Below, one piece after another: positions 53,055 to 64,000 of a DNA stretch of 64,000 bases. The notes beneath the pieces were generated by a model. It saw only the letters and a program-made list of their open reading frames with translations. It was not told where the DNA came from and did no database searches. Origin of the DNA: an uncultured Selenomonas sp. (GTDB lineage: Bacteria > Bacillota > Negativicutes > Selenomonadales > Selenomonadaceae); contig CAKPXP010000009.1 of NCBI GenBank assembly GCA_934202005.1, positions 1 through 64,000 on the forward strand, in the 5' to 3' direction. Both the position numbers and the translations under genes were made by a program. Each line of letters starts with the position of its first letter. Within the stretch, counting starts at the first letter, position 1.

Positions 53055-53231
53055 TCAGCGCTTCCTTGATTTTCGATGAGCTCTTGCTGGTGCGTATTGA
53101 CGGCGAAGTAGGGTCTGTGCTAGGGCAATGGCCTTCTTACGCAGATCGTTGTTCATGGCGATGAGGTAGCAGGCGTAGCGGGAGAGATGGAGGTCATCCA
53201 CCTCTCGGTATCTCTTGCTGTATGACTCCGT
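53055..53231 (-). pseudogene. Remnant of a DinD-like (DNA-damage-inducible protein D) gene
   Basis: On the minus strand about 58 codons read KRYREVDDLHLSRYACYLIAMNND and then KKAIALAQTLL, close to the conserved DinD core (VDDYxLSRYACYLIVQNGDP, ALAQTYF). There is no start codon, a stop lies just before it (53232-53234), and the far end runs into a solo MITE end (TAATCAGCGCTTCCTT, 53052-53067). Only a fragment survives. Confidence 0.65.
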
Positions 53232-53297
53232 TTAGATGCGGCCGGTGCTGGACGATTTCATCGCGGTAGCGGCAGATGGTGCGGGCACGGTGGTATA

Positions 53298-53352
53298 GCA
53301 CGATGCCCCTGGGGAGAGAGCCGTTTGCTCTTCTGCCCAGGGGCATCGTGCT
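53298..53352 (+). terminator. Hairpin downstream of the CRISPR/dinD region
   Basis: GCACGATGCCCCTGGG (53298-53313) pairs exactly with CCCAGGGGCATCGTGC (53336-53351), followed by TGTTTTA on the plus strand. It may end array transcription; on the minus strand no T-run follows, so it suits the permease gene less well. Confidence 0.6.
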
Positions 53353-53389
53353 GTTTTATGTGTGTGGTCTTGTGCATGGGGACAGGCGT

Positions 53390-54802
53390 CTATTCCTCGT
53401 GTTTTGCATATTTCTCCGCCCGCTGCGCTCGTCCAAGGGTGCTGTGCTGGTAGCTGTAGCCGAAGTAGACGAGGCAGCCGATGGCGCACCAGACGACGAA
53501 GCGGATCCAGGTCTCGTAGGGGAGGTGAGCCATGAGGTAGCCGCAGGCGAGGATGGCGAGCGGGGCGATGAGCCAGACGGCGGGGCAGCGGAAGGTGCGG
53601 TGGACGTCCGGCTTCGTCACGCGTAGGACGAGGACGCCGAGGGAGGCGACGGTGAAGGCGGAGAGGGTGCCGATGTTCGCCATTTCCGCGATGACGCCGA
53701 TGGGGGCGAGTCCGGCGATGATGGAGACGAAGACGGCGCCCGCGACGGTGACGATGTAGGGCGTGTGGTAGCGCTTGTGGATCTTGCAGACGTTCGCGGG
53801 AACCATGCCGTCGCGGCTCATCGCGAAGAAGATGCGCGCCTGCCCGTAGAGCAGGACGAGCAGGACGGTCGTGATGCCCGCGATGGCGCCGACGCCGACG
53901 AGCGCCGAGCCGAGGCGGTAGCCGATGTAGCGCAGCGCGAAGGCGACGGGCTCGGGGTTGTTGAGCTCCGTGTAGGGGACGACGCCCGTGAGCACGCCGG
54001 CGACGACGACGTAGAGCGCCGTGCAGACGAAGAGCGAGCCGATGATGCCGATGGGGAGGTCGCGCGCGGGGTTCTTGCACTCCTCAGCGCTCGTCGCGAC
54101 GGCGTCGAAGCCGATGTAGGCGAAAAAGACGATGGCCGCGCCGCCGAAGATGCCGGAGACGCCGAACGGCATGAAGGGCTCCCAGTTCGCCGGATCCACA
54201 TGCGGCGTCGCGAGCAGCAGAAAGAGGAAGACGGCCGCGAGCTTGATGAAGACGAGGATGCGGTTGAGCCGCGCGCTCTCCTGCGTGCCGTGGATGAGGA
54301 AGAAGGAGAGCAAGAGCGTGATGAAGATGGCGGGCAGGTTGATCACGCCGCCGTCCGCCGGGACATGCGTGAGCGCGTGCGGGAGGTCGATGCCCGCCGA
54401 GAGCATGAGGCCTGTCACATAGCCCGACCAGCCCGAGGCGACGGCGCTCGCTGTGACCGTGTACTCGAGGATGAGGTTCCAGCCCACGATGAACGCGATG
54501 AACTCGCCGAGCGAGGCGTAGGTGTAGGTATAGGCGCTGCCCGAGGCGGGCACAATGGAGGAAAACTCCGCGTAGGCGAGGCCCGCGAGCGCGCAGGCGA
54601 GCCCTGATAGGACGAAGGAGACGGTGACGGCGGGGCCCGCGTATTTCGCCGCGGCGACGCCCGTGAGCACGAAGATTCCCGTGCCGATGACGCAGCCGAT
54701 GCCGAGCAGGATGAGATCGAGCGCGCCGAGCGACTTCACCATGCCGGAGGTGGCGGCGGCCGTCTGGAGCTGCTCGATGCTCTTGGTTCGGAATAGATTC
54801 AT
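53390..54802 (-). CDS. APC-superfamily amino acid permease
   Basis: The 470-residue protein has about twelve to fourteen membrane helices. The N-terminal LGALDLILLGIGCVIGTGIFVLTGVAA is the substrate-binding unwound helix of APC transporters, and IVFFAYIGFDAVATSAEECKNPARDLPIGI is the helix 6 signature of the YfnA/CAT-like cationic amino acid group. Start 54802 follows AAAGGAAGTCATTTC and begins directly with MNLFRTKSIEQLQ, as in homologs; the frame is open to 54895. It is divergent from the lac locus. Confidence 0.9.
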   Translation of the reverse strand: MNLFRTKSIEQLQTAAATSGMVKSLGALDLILLGIGCVIGTGIFVLTGVAAAKYAGPAVTVSFVLSGLACALAGLAYAEFSSIVPASGSAYTYTYASLGEFIAFIVGWNLILEYTVTASAVASGWSGYVTGLMLSAGIDLPHALTHVPADGGVINLPAIFITLLLSFFLIHGTQESARLNRILVFIKLAAVFLFLLLATPHVDPANWEPFMPFGVSGIFGGAAIVFFAYIGFDAVATSAEECKNPARDLPIGIIGSLFVCTALYVVVAGVLTGVVPYTELNNPEPVAFALRYIGYRLGSALVGVGAIAGITTVLLVLLYGQARIFFAMSRDGMVPANVCKIHKRYHTPYIVTVAGAVFVSIIAGLAPIGVIAEMANIGTLSAFTVASLGVLVLRVTKPDVHRTFRCPAVWLIAPLAILACGYLMAHLPYETWIRFVVWCAIGCLVYFGYSYQHSTLGRAQRAEKYAKHEE

Positions 54803-54880
54803 GAAATGACTTCCTTTCATAGATACGGAATCCATTATAATGTACGAAATGGTCGGCGTCAATGGAGCGGCGGCCGCTGT

Positions 54881-54932
54881 TGAAAGCGTTTTCAAAACAT
54901 GAAAACAAAGCGCGCCCGCGTGGTTCTATAAT
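54881..54932 (+). promoter_or_regulatory. cre site, overlapping palindrome and -10 box upstream of lacA
   Basis: TGAAAGCGTTTTCA (54881-54894) fits the CcpA cre consensus perfectly. GTTTTCA-AAACA-TGAAAAC (54888-54906) is a second, overlapping perfect inverted repeat. TATAAT stands at 54927-54932; no good -35 box is seen, as in activator- or repressor-dependent promoters. Catabolite repression of the lac locus is expected; the second palindrome may bind a local regulator that is not in the window. Confidence 0.75.
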
Positions 54933-54989
54933 GAAATCATCAAGAAACACAGGGGGCGCATCCCCCGGAGGAGAAAAGGGGAAAGAACC

Positions 54990-55409
54990 ATGAAAGTTGC
55001 GATTGCGGCCAACAAGGTCGGCCAGGAACTCAAGGACTGCGTCAAAGCGTATCTCACGAAAAAGGGCTATGAGATGGTGGATCTCTCGGACGATGATATT
55101 TTCACGGCGACGACGAATGTCGTCAGGGCCATCCAGGAACAGGGCATCACGCGCGGCATCGTCGTCGATGACTACGCCGTCGCGCCGTTCATGATCGCCT
55201 CGAAGCATCACGGCATCGTCTGCGCGCCGACGTATGAGGACTATACGTCCTCGATGACGCGTCACCACAACAGCACGCAGATCATCGCGCTCGCCGCGAA
55301 CATCACGGCGCCCGTGCTCTCGTGCCAGCTCGCGGAGAATTTCTGCAAGACGGAGTACGACGGCGGACGTCACCAGATCCGCATCGACATGATGAACCGG
55401 CTGCTCTGA
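54990..55409 (+). CDS. lacA: Galactose-6-phosphate isomerase subunit LacA
   Basis: With LacB this converts galactose 6-phosphate to tagatose 6-phosphate. The 139-residue protein belongs to the RpiB/LacAB family (MKVAIAANKVGQELKDCVKAYLTKKGYEMVDLS) and shows the LacA-specific DDYAVAPFMIASKHHGIVCAPTYEDYTS. ATG 54990 follows GGAGGAGAAAAGGGGAAAG. The gene is intact, unlike its partner lacB. First gene after the cre-controlled promoter. Confidence 0.93.
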   Translation: MKVAIAANKVGQELKDCVKAYLTKKGYEMVDLSDDDIFTATTNVVRAIQEQGITRGIVVDDYAVAPFMIASKHHGIVCAPTYEDYTSSMTRHHNSTQIIALAANITAPVLSCQLAENFCKTEYDGGRHQIRIDMMNRLL

Positions 55410-55424
55410 GGCGGCTGGAGTGTA

Positions 55425-55455
55425 AAGGAAACGCTGAATGAATCAGTGTTTCCTA
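55425..55455. repeat. Miniature palindrome of joined MITE ends between lacA and lacB
   Basis: AAAGGAAACGCTGAATGAATC and its partner AGTGTTTCCT form an imperfect hairpin (GGAAACGCTG / CAGTGTTTCC). The sequence resembles two MITE ends joined without an interior. It could act as a weak terminator or processing site in the lac transcript. Confidence 0.55.
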
Positions 55456-55561
55456 AAAGCGGAAACGCAGACCGGCGCGTGGAGGCGGGCGCTGCTTTTG
55501 CGGCGGCACCGCGCGCGGCGAATATCAGCAGGAAACGGCAAGAAGCTCGGGAGGAACGAAT

Positions 55562-56076
55562 ATGAAAATCGCGATTGGCTGTGACCATATTGTAACGGAT
55601 ATCAAGATCAAGGCGGCGGAATTCCTGAAGAAGCAGGGCCACGAAGTCATCGATGTCGGCACGCATGACTTCATCCGCACGCATTACCCCATCTACGGGC
55701 GCAAAGTCGGCAAGCTCGTGGCGACGGGCGCCGTGGATCTCGGCGTCTGCATCTGCGGCACGGGCATCGGCATCAACAACAGCGCGCAGAAGATCAAGGG
55801 CGTGCGCGCGGCCTGCGTGACGGATGTGCAGACGGCGGTCGCTGCGCGAGAGCAGCTCAACGCCAACGTCATCGGCTGCGGCGGCCGCGTCGTCGGCGTC
55901 GGCACGATCGAGTACATCCTCGAGCGTTCCTCAAGGCGAAGTACCAGCCGACGCCGGAGCGCGAGGCGCTCATCGCGAAGATCGACGCGCTCGTGCCGGA
56001 GAACGACGCCATCGAGAACGACCACATTTTCGACGAGTACGAGAAGAAATGGGCGGAGGGCTATTACCACGACTGA
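55562..56076 (+). pseudogene. lacB: Galactose-6-phosphate isomerase subunit LacB, one-base deletion
   Basis: The first about 120 codons match LacB ([60 protein letters not shown]). At about 55924 the frame breaks: CTCGAG-CGTTC should read CTCGAG-GCGTTC. With one base restored the protein continues [21 protein letters not shown] to [11 protein letters not shown] and stops at 56076, giving exactly 171 residues, the normal LacB length. As it stands it is truncated into a false arginine-rich tail. A sequencing error cannot be excluded. Confidence 0.88.
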
Positions 56077-56349
56077 GGCCGCGCGAGGGAGCCGCTGAAC
56101 CGGAGCGCATCGCAAAGACGCGGTGCTGCTGCCGTTTCCCGCGCTGCAGCGCTGCCGCGTTCCGCGCTGCCGCGCTCTGCCGGAGCGGGGCGCGGGTGGC
56201 CCGTTTGCCGGGGAACGCGTGCCTGCCTTTCTGAGCAAGGAGAAAGCGCGGACGAAGGGAACTCCTGCACTTTCACAAGACCATACTCTACATTCGTACG
56301 GAGAAATGATATAATAAGCGAGGAAATAAGAAAGAGGAGCTGAGAAACA
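56077..56349. other. Intergenic region between lacB and lacF
   Basis: No gene is seen. The first half is G+C-rich with short CGCTGCCGCG-type repeats. TCTACA (56287-56292), 17 bases and TATAAT (56310-56315) form a possible weak promoter, followed by GAAAGAGGAG before lacF. Confidence 0.45.
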
Positions 56350-58113
<1,764 letters not shown>

Positions 58114-58175
58114 GCATATCAGGCACTTCTTTTCGTACATCTCTCTTTTTCATAGATCCCTCTATATATGTTGCA

Positions 58176-58209
58176 AGGCAGACGCATTTCTCGCGTCTGC
58201 CTCTTTTTT
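58176..58209 (+). terminator. Terminator after lacG
   Basis: AGGCAGACGC (58176-58185), loop ATTTCTC and GCGTCTGCCT (58193-58202) are followed by CTTTTTTTA. It splits the lac locus into two transcription units. A partial match to the 58-bp repeat follows (58214-58265). Confidence 0.92.
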
Positions 58210-58316
58210 ACTTTGTGTGGGCGGGCGCGCAATGTCCGCAAAGCGGCTGTCTGTGCGTTGCGTTCTGTGCTGTGGCGGCTGGCGCGCATCGTTGCCGGAG
58301 CAGGCTGCGGTGCGTG

Positions 58317-58368
58317 TGAAAACGCTTTCAAAAGGTGAAAACACACGAAAGGCGCCGACTGCTATGAT
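58317..58368 (+). promoter_or_regulatory. Second cre site with overlapping palindrome and -10 box
   Basis: TGAAAACGCTTTCA (58317-58330) is a perfect cre match. TTTCA-AAAGG-TGAAA (58326-58340) overlaps it in the same geometry as upstream of lacA. TATGAT is at 58363-58368. The spacing from cre to -10 box is close to that of the lacA promoter, so the two units are probably co-regulated. Confidence 0.75.
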
Positions 58369-58391
58369 GGTAGCAGAAGGAGGGGAAAAGG

Positions 58392-60468
<2,077 letters not shown>

Positions 60469-60471
60469 GTC

Positions 60472-61404
60472 ATGATACTCGTCCTGAACCTCAACGCGAG
60501 CGTCGACAAGCGCTACATGCTCGACGACTTCGTGCCCGGCACGGTCATGCGCGCGCCGTCCGTCTCCAATACGGCGGGCGGCAAGGGCATCCACGTCGCC
60601 CGCGTGGCCTCTCTGCTCGGAGAGGAGACGCTCACGACGGGCTTCCTCGGCGGCAAGACGGGGGAGTTCATCGAGGAGCGCCTGCGCCGCGTGGGCCTAC
60701 CGGGCGACTTCGTCAAGGTCGAGGGCGCGACGCGCTCCTGCCTCGCCTTCCTCACGCGGGACGGCGGTCAGACAGAGGTCCTCGAGCCGGGCCCGGAGAT
60801 CTCATGCGAAGAGCTCGCGGCGTTCCGTGAGAAATACACGGCGCTGCTCGCGCGCGCGGACGTCGTCGCCGCCTCCGGCAGCCTGCCTTGCGGCGTGCCG
60901 ATGGGTTTCTACGCCGTGCTCATCGCGAAAGCGCGCGCGGCGGGCGTGCCGTTCCTGCTCGACACGAGCGGGAAGCCGCTTGCGGAGGGCATCGACGCCC
61001 GGCCGGACTTCATCAAGCCCAACCAGGAGGAGCTCGCCGCCCTGCTCGGCCATCCGGTCGAGACGGCGGAGGATGCCCTGCAGGCCGCCCGCACACTCTC
61101 TCGGCGCGGCGTGCGGCTCGTCTGCGTCTCTCTCGGCGCGGCGGGCAGCATCGCCTGCGAGGCGGATGCCTGCTACCGCGTGCGCGTGCCGAAGATCGAC
61201 TGCAAGAACCCTGTCGGCTCCGGCGACAGCTTCGTCGCGGGCGCCGCGACGGCCCTCGCGCGCGGCGAGGACACGCAGAGCATCCTGCGACTCGCCGCCG
61301 CCTGCGGCACGGCCAACGCCCTCGAGGCGGAGAGCGGCTTCGTGCGCCCGGACGCTGTCCGCGCGCTCCTGCCGCAAATCGAGATTACTCCTATCACTAT
61401 TTGA
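60472..61404 (+). CDS. lacC: Tagatose-6-phosphate kinase, LacC (PfkB family)
   Basis: The 310-residue PfkB sugar kinase shows MILVLNLNASVDKRYML at the start, the substrate motif NTAGGKGIHVARVASLLG and the C-terminal ATP/catalytic motif NPVGSGDSFVAGA, with Asp in GSGDS as base. LacC phosphorylates tagatose 6-phosphate; 1-phosphofructokinase is the closest alternative, but the neighbours favour LacC. It starts three bases after the aldolase stop and is intact. A terminator follows. Confidence 0.9.
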   Translation: MILVLNLNASVDKRYMLDDFVPGTVMRAPSVSNTAGGKGIHVARVASLLGEETLTTGFLGGKTGEFIEERLRRVGLPGDFVKVEGATRSCLAFLTRDGGQTEVLEPGPEISCEELAAFREKYTALLARADVVAASGSLPCGVPMGFYAVLIAKARAAGVPFLLDTSGKPLAEGIDARPDFIKPNQEELAALLGHPVETAEDALQAARTLSRRGVRLVCVSLGAAGSIACEADACYRVRVPKIDCKNPVGSGDSFVAGAATALARGEDTQSILRLAAACGTANALEAESGFVRPDAVRALLPQIEITPITI

Positions 61405-61434
61405 TACCCCCCCCATTTTTACATCTCTCTCACG

Positions 61435-61467
61435 AAAACTGCCTGGCTGCGATTGCCAGGCAGTTTT
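61435..61467. terminator. Bidirectional terminator
   Basis: AAAACTGCCTGGC (61435-61447) and GCCAGGCAGTTTT (61455-61467) pair perfectly around TGCGATT, with TTTTTG after. It closes the lacC unit. The region 61468-61614 up to the converging permease gene holds no gene that I can support. Confidence 0.93.
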
Positions 61468-61614
61468 TGCGTGTGAAAAGAGCCGCCGCACGCGGGAGGC
61501 GTGGGGCGGCTCTTGCCGTCAGCTGTGGAGCACGCGGAGGCGCGGCGCACAAGATCGCAAGTTCGCTGGAACATGCGCTTGCCGTCGGCTGCGGGGCACG
61601 CGGACAGCGTTTGG

Positions 61615-62661
61615 TCAGCTGCGTCGCGGCCGCTTGCTGCGTCGCACGATGGCCTTTGCGATGTAGGGGAACGCGAGCATGATGAAAAGCAGGCGCGTGA
61701 GCTGGTAGGCGGTCATCGTGCTGATGTCGGCGCCGACGACGAGCGCGGTGATGCCCATCTCCGTGAGACCGCCGGGCGCAGTGGAGAGAAAGGCGGTCGC
61801 AAGGCCCGCACCCGTGACGTGCGTGACAATCCAGCCCATCCCCATGCTCACGACCAGCACGAAGAGCACGCCGCCGGCGAGGACGGGCCCCATGCCGTGA
61901 TACTCCTTGATCTGGCGCAGGTCGATGTGCGCGCCGATGTAGGAGCCGACGCAGATCTGGGCGGCGTTGATGAGATGGATGGGGACGGCGGGCGCCGTGA
62001 GCCCTGTGACGAGCAGGAACGCGCCCGTGCCGAGGATGGGGCCGAGCATCGTCGCCGTCGGCAGATGGAGCCGCACGGCGAGCAGCGCGCTGAGGACGGC
62101 GACGGCGGCAAAGACCAGGATGGTCTCCGGGGAGGCGGCGGCAGCGGCTGCTGCGCCATGCGTGCCCGCCTCGCTCGGCAGCACATGCGTCGCGAGGAAC
62201 GGGATGCAGAACACGACGGAGAGCATGCGCAGCGTCTGCATGATGGTGACGGCCGTGAGGTCGGCATCCGGCAGCTCGTCGGCGAGGATGACCATCTGCG
62301 AGAGCCCGCCTGGCACGCAGCCGAGCAGGCAGCTCGTGAAATTGATCTCCGTATGGCGCACCATGAGATAGGCCGTCAGCACGCCCGCGGCGACCGTGAT
62401 GACCGTGGCCGTGAGCATGATGGGGAGCTGCGTGAGGATGGCGTGCCCTGTCTCGGCGTTAAAAGGCCGCCCCATCGCGTAGCCGAGCAGGATGAGCGCC
62501 GTATTGCGCACGCCGAGCGGCCAGCGAAACCGGCGCCGCAGCAGCAGGGAGCAAAGAGAGACGGCTGTGATGGGTCCGAGCGTCCAGGGCAGCGGCGCGT
62601 GGAGGAGAGACATGGCGATGCCGCCGACGATGGCGACGAGGAGCGTCAGAAGATAGTTCAT
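61615..62661 (-). CDS. AbrB-family membrane transporter
   Basis: The 348-residue protein has about ten hydrophobic helices in two homologous halves, as in the AbrB/ammonia monooxygenase-like family (not the AbrB DNA-binding protein). PLPWTLGPITAVS and RNTALILLGYAMG are in the first half. CVPGGLSQMVILADELPDADL and its counterpart STAPGGLTEMGITALVVGADIS are the paired family motifs. The substrate is unknown. Start 62661 follows CGAGGTATCCCC. It converges on the lacC terminator. Confidence 0.85.
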   Translation of the reverse strand: MNYLLTLLVAIVGGIAMSLLHAPLPWTLGPITAVSLCSLLLRRRFRWPLGVRNTALILLGYAMGRPFNAETGHAILTQLPIMLTATVITVAAGVLTAYLMVRHTEINFTSCLLGCVPGGLSQMVILADELPDADLTAVTIMQTLRMLSVVFCIPFLATHVLPSEAGTHGAAAAAAASPETILVFAAVAVLSALLAVRLHLPTATMLGPILGTGAFLLVTGLTAPAVPIHLINAAQICVGSYIGAHIDLRQIKEYHGMGPVLAGGVLFVLVVSMGMGWIVTHVTGAGLATAFLSTAPGGLTEMGITALVVGADISTMTAYQLTRLLFIMLAFPYIAKAIVRRSKRPRRS

Positions 62662-62864
62662 GGGGATACCTCGCAAAAGGGAAGCCCGTGAGGACGGGAT
62701 GCGTTGTCATACGCAGTCTATCTTAGCACAGAGCCTTTTTCGTTGCCATGCTTTTTCGCCGCCAGGCAGATTTCTCTTCATTTTATCAGTATTTCCTCCA
62801 GTATTTTCAAAATAAAGCAGGAATATCCACGGGGGGGAGAATTATGTCCATATAAGAGCTTCCC

Positions 62865-63030
62865 TAAGGAAGCGCTGATGAAATGAGGTACTCTGAATTT
62901 GCGTAGATGCGCTATATCTCTCTAGGAGACAAACCGGAGGCGTAGCAGAGCTACGCTGAGGATTGTCGAGGGCGAGAGGACAGTGCAGATACGCAAAGGC
63001 AGGGTGCTGAATCCATCGGTGGTTCCCTAA
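62865..63030 (-). repeat. MITE copy F (short form, about 166 bp, more diverged)
   Basis: Ends TAAGGAAGCGCTGATGAAAT and CCATCGGTGGTTCCCTA are bordered by TA. The centre has GCGTAGCAGAGCTACGC as in copies A and C. It has the orientation of copies B and E. It lies 25 bases before the adhesin-like gene. The preceding 62702-62864 contains nothing that I can assign. Confidence 0.82.
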
Positions 63031-63055
63031 GTACATGCAACAAGGAGGATGCGAT

Positions 63056-64000
63056 ATGTATGGAAAGAAAAAATTGACCAGGGAGGTCTTGTATGGCTTG
63101 GCGCTGGGCGCGCTGACGACTGGGGTCACGGGCGCTTGCCTGCCTGGGCAGGCCGCAGCGATGACGCTGACGGAGTACAAACAGGCACTGCAGGAGGGGC
63201 GCGCGTTTGATGTACCGACGCAAAGCAGACAGATGAAAGTAGTTACGACCTCTGATTTGGCGTCGACGCAGGAGAAACCGAAAATTCTGCGTGTCAGCGG
63301 GGAAAACTGGGGTGCGGTGATTCATCTCGAGAATCAGAAGAGCACGGGGCCGGCGGAGATTCGGACGACAGATGTCGATATCCAGACGGATACTCCGAAG
63401 CACTTGGGGGATGGTGGTGACATTGCCATCACTTCCTCTGATGTACGTGTGGATGCTGAAAAGATAGGGGACGTGCATGATTCTTCCACAGTATCAGATT
63501 TCTCGCAGGCAACGTTCAAGTTGCCAGGCGGTGGCATCCATCTGCTGAATGGGACAGTGATCGCGACAGCGGCGAATATCTACGGATCTTATGATCCTAT
63601 TGATTTATACGGTGGCTTCGGCATCGGTGCGTCCCCTGAGGATATGGGGGATTTTAAAGATGTTGGATCGACCTGCGACGCGCACGCGAAGCTCAAGCTC
63701 GTCGGTAATACGAAGTTCAATGGCGACTGGACAGATGAGGAAACCGGCGAGACCGTGTCAGGGAGGAATTTCATCACCATCTATGACAAGGGCATTCTCG
63801 AGGCCAACTCCGCACAGATTTTCGATGTCGGCCTGGGCGAGGATGGTCTCAACAAGGACCCGGAGGCCGTGCGGCAGGATGCCGACCAGGCAATCAATTT
63901 CCACGCTGGCACGTTGCTGCTCGATGATGATTACTACAATCAGCAGTACCTCGAAGCGGCGCGGCGGCTCATCCAGGCGGCGGACGGCGGTACGACGACC
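63056..64000 (+). CDS. Exported adhesin/autotransporter-like protein, N-terminal part (runs off window)
   Basis: From ATG 63056 (after AAGGAGGATGCGAT) the frame stays open for 315 codons to the window end. The first about 35 residues form a long signal peptide (KKKLTREVLYGLALGALTTGVTG, then an Ala-x-Ala site near AAAM). The following part is beta-rich with many Asp/Gly/Thr residues and short strand-turn units (GGGIHLLNGTVIATAANIYG; GILEANSAQIFDVGLG), as in the passenger domains of autotransporters in Negativicutes. A C-terminal barrel cannot be seen here, so the class is inferred. Confidence 0.65.
   Translation, partial: MYGKKKLTREVLYGLALGALTTGVTGACLPGQAAAMTLTEYKQALQEGRAFDVPTQSRQMKVVTTSDLASTQEKPKILRVSGENWGAVIHLENQKSTGPAEIRTTDVDIQTDTPKHLGDGGDIAITSSDVRVDAEKIGDVHDSSTVSDFSQATFKLPGGGIHLLNGTVIATAANIYGSYDPIDLYGGFGIGASPEDMGDFKDVGSTCDAHAKLKLVGNTKFNGDWTDEETGETVSGRNFITIYDKGILEANSAQIFDVGLGEDGLNKDPEAVRQDADQAINFHAGTLLLDDDYYNQQYLEAARRLIQAADGGTTT

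Noticed and set aside
53232..54080. 282-codon minus-strand frame rich in Arg/His/Pro
   Set aside because: It is another frame of the same strand as the amino acid permease and looks like a shadow of it.
53765..54607. 280-codon plus-strand frame rich in Glu/Asp/Arg
   Set aside because: It is antisense to the permease gene and of biased composition.

Overview
The window looks like a chromosomal segment of a diderm Firmicute of the class Negativicutes, most likely Selenomonadaceae (Selenomonas/Mitsuokella-like). The reasons are G+C-rich coding sequence with Firmicute regulation (HrcA/CIRCE, CcpA-type cre sites, a Gram-positive-style LacA/LacB/LacC tagatose route), combined with outer-membrane features (a secretin with a PilP-like partner, and a large exported adhesin-like protein). 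The genus is inferred, not proven.

Layout. 1-229: end of an rRNA operon with two nearly abutting 5S genes. 344-1811: panC-panD behind structured RNA that resembles the pan motif. 2043-8544: HAD phosphatase, RsmH-family methyltransferase, YeiH exporter, a small unknown gene, a CymR-like Rrf2 regulator divergent from cysK, and a PerR/Fur regulator. 8724-12757: two GGDEF proteins (FIST-GGDEF and double-SBP-GGDEF). 13050-15937: fucO and aspA, separated by a cluster of DnaA-box-like 9-mers. 16156-21530: XpaC-TM2/TelA pair, MFS transporter, nitroreductase, tRNA-Val and a Crp/Fnr regulator. 21623-28680: TauE permease, two tRNA-Glu genes beside gltX, an orphan dhaL, a LysR regulator and an OmpR/HK pair. 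28890-34398: an unusual minus-strand operon of FtsA-like ATPase, PilP-like protein, secretin and NarL regulator. 34531-41038: DAK2-domain gene, then hrcA-grpE-dnaK-dnaJ.

41259-53231 is the accessory region: a MITE, a frameshifted IS3-family element, a complete type I-C CRISPR-Cas locus (cas3, cas5c, cas8c, cas7c, cas4, cas1, cas2) with 23 repeats, and a dinD remnant. 54881-61404 is a lactose/tagatose-6-phosphate locus (lacA, lacB, lacF, lacG, a second GH1 gene, gatY-type aldolase, lacC). lacB, lacF, lacG and the second GH1 each carry a disrupting lesion, while lacA, the aldolase and lacC are intact. The window closes with an AbrB-family permease and the start of an exported adhesin-like protein that runs off the end.

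A thread through the whole window is a TA-flanked MITE family with terminal inverted repeats. There are five full copies, one half copy and several solo ends, usually just outside gene ends, and one end pair seems to have become a terminator. A second 58-bp dispersed repeat occurs upstream of the LysR gene and again between cas1 and cas2.
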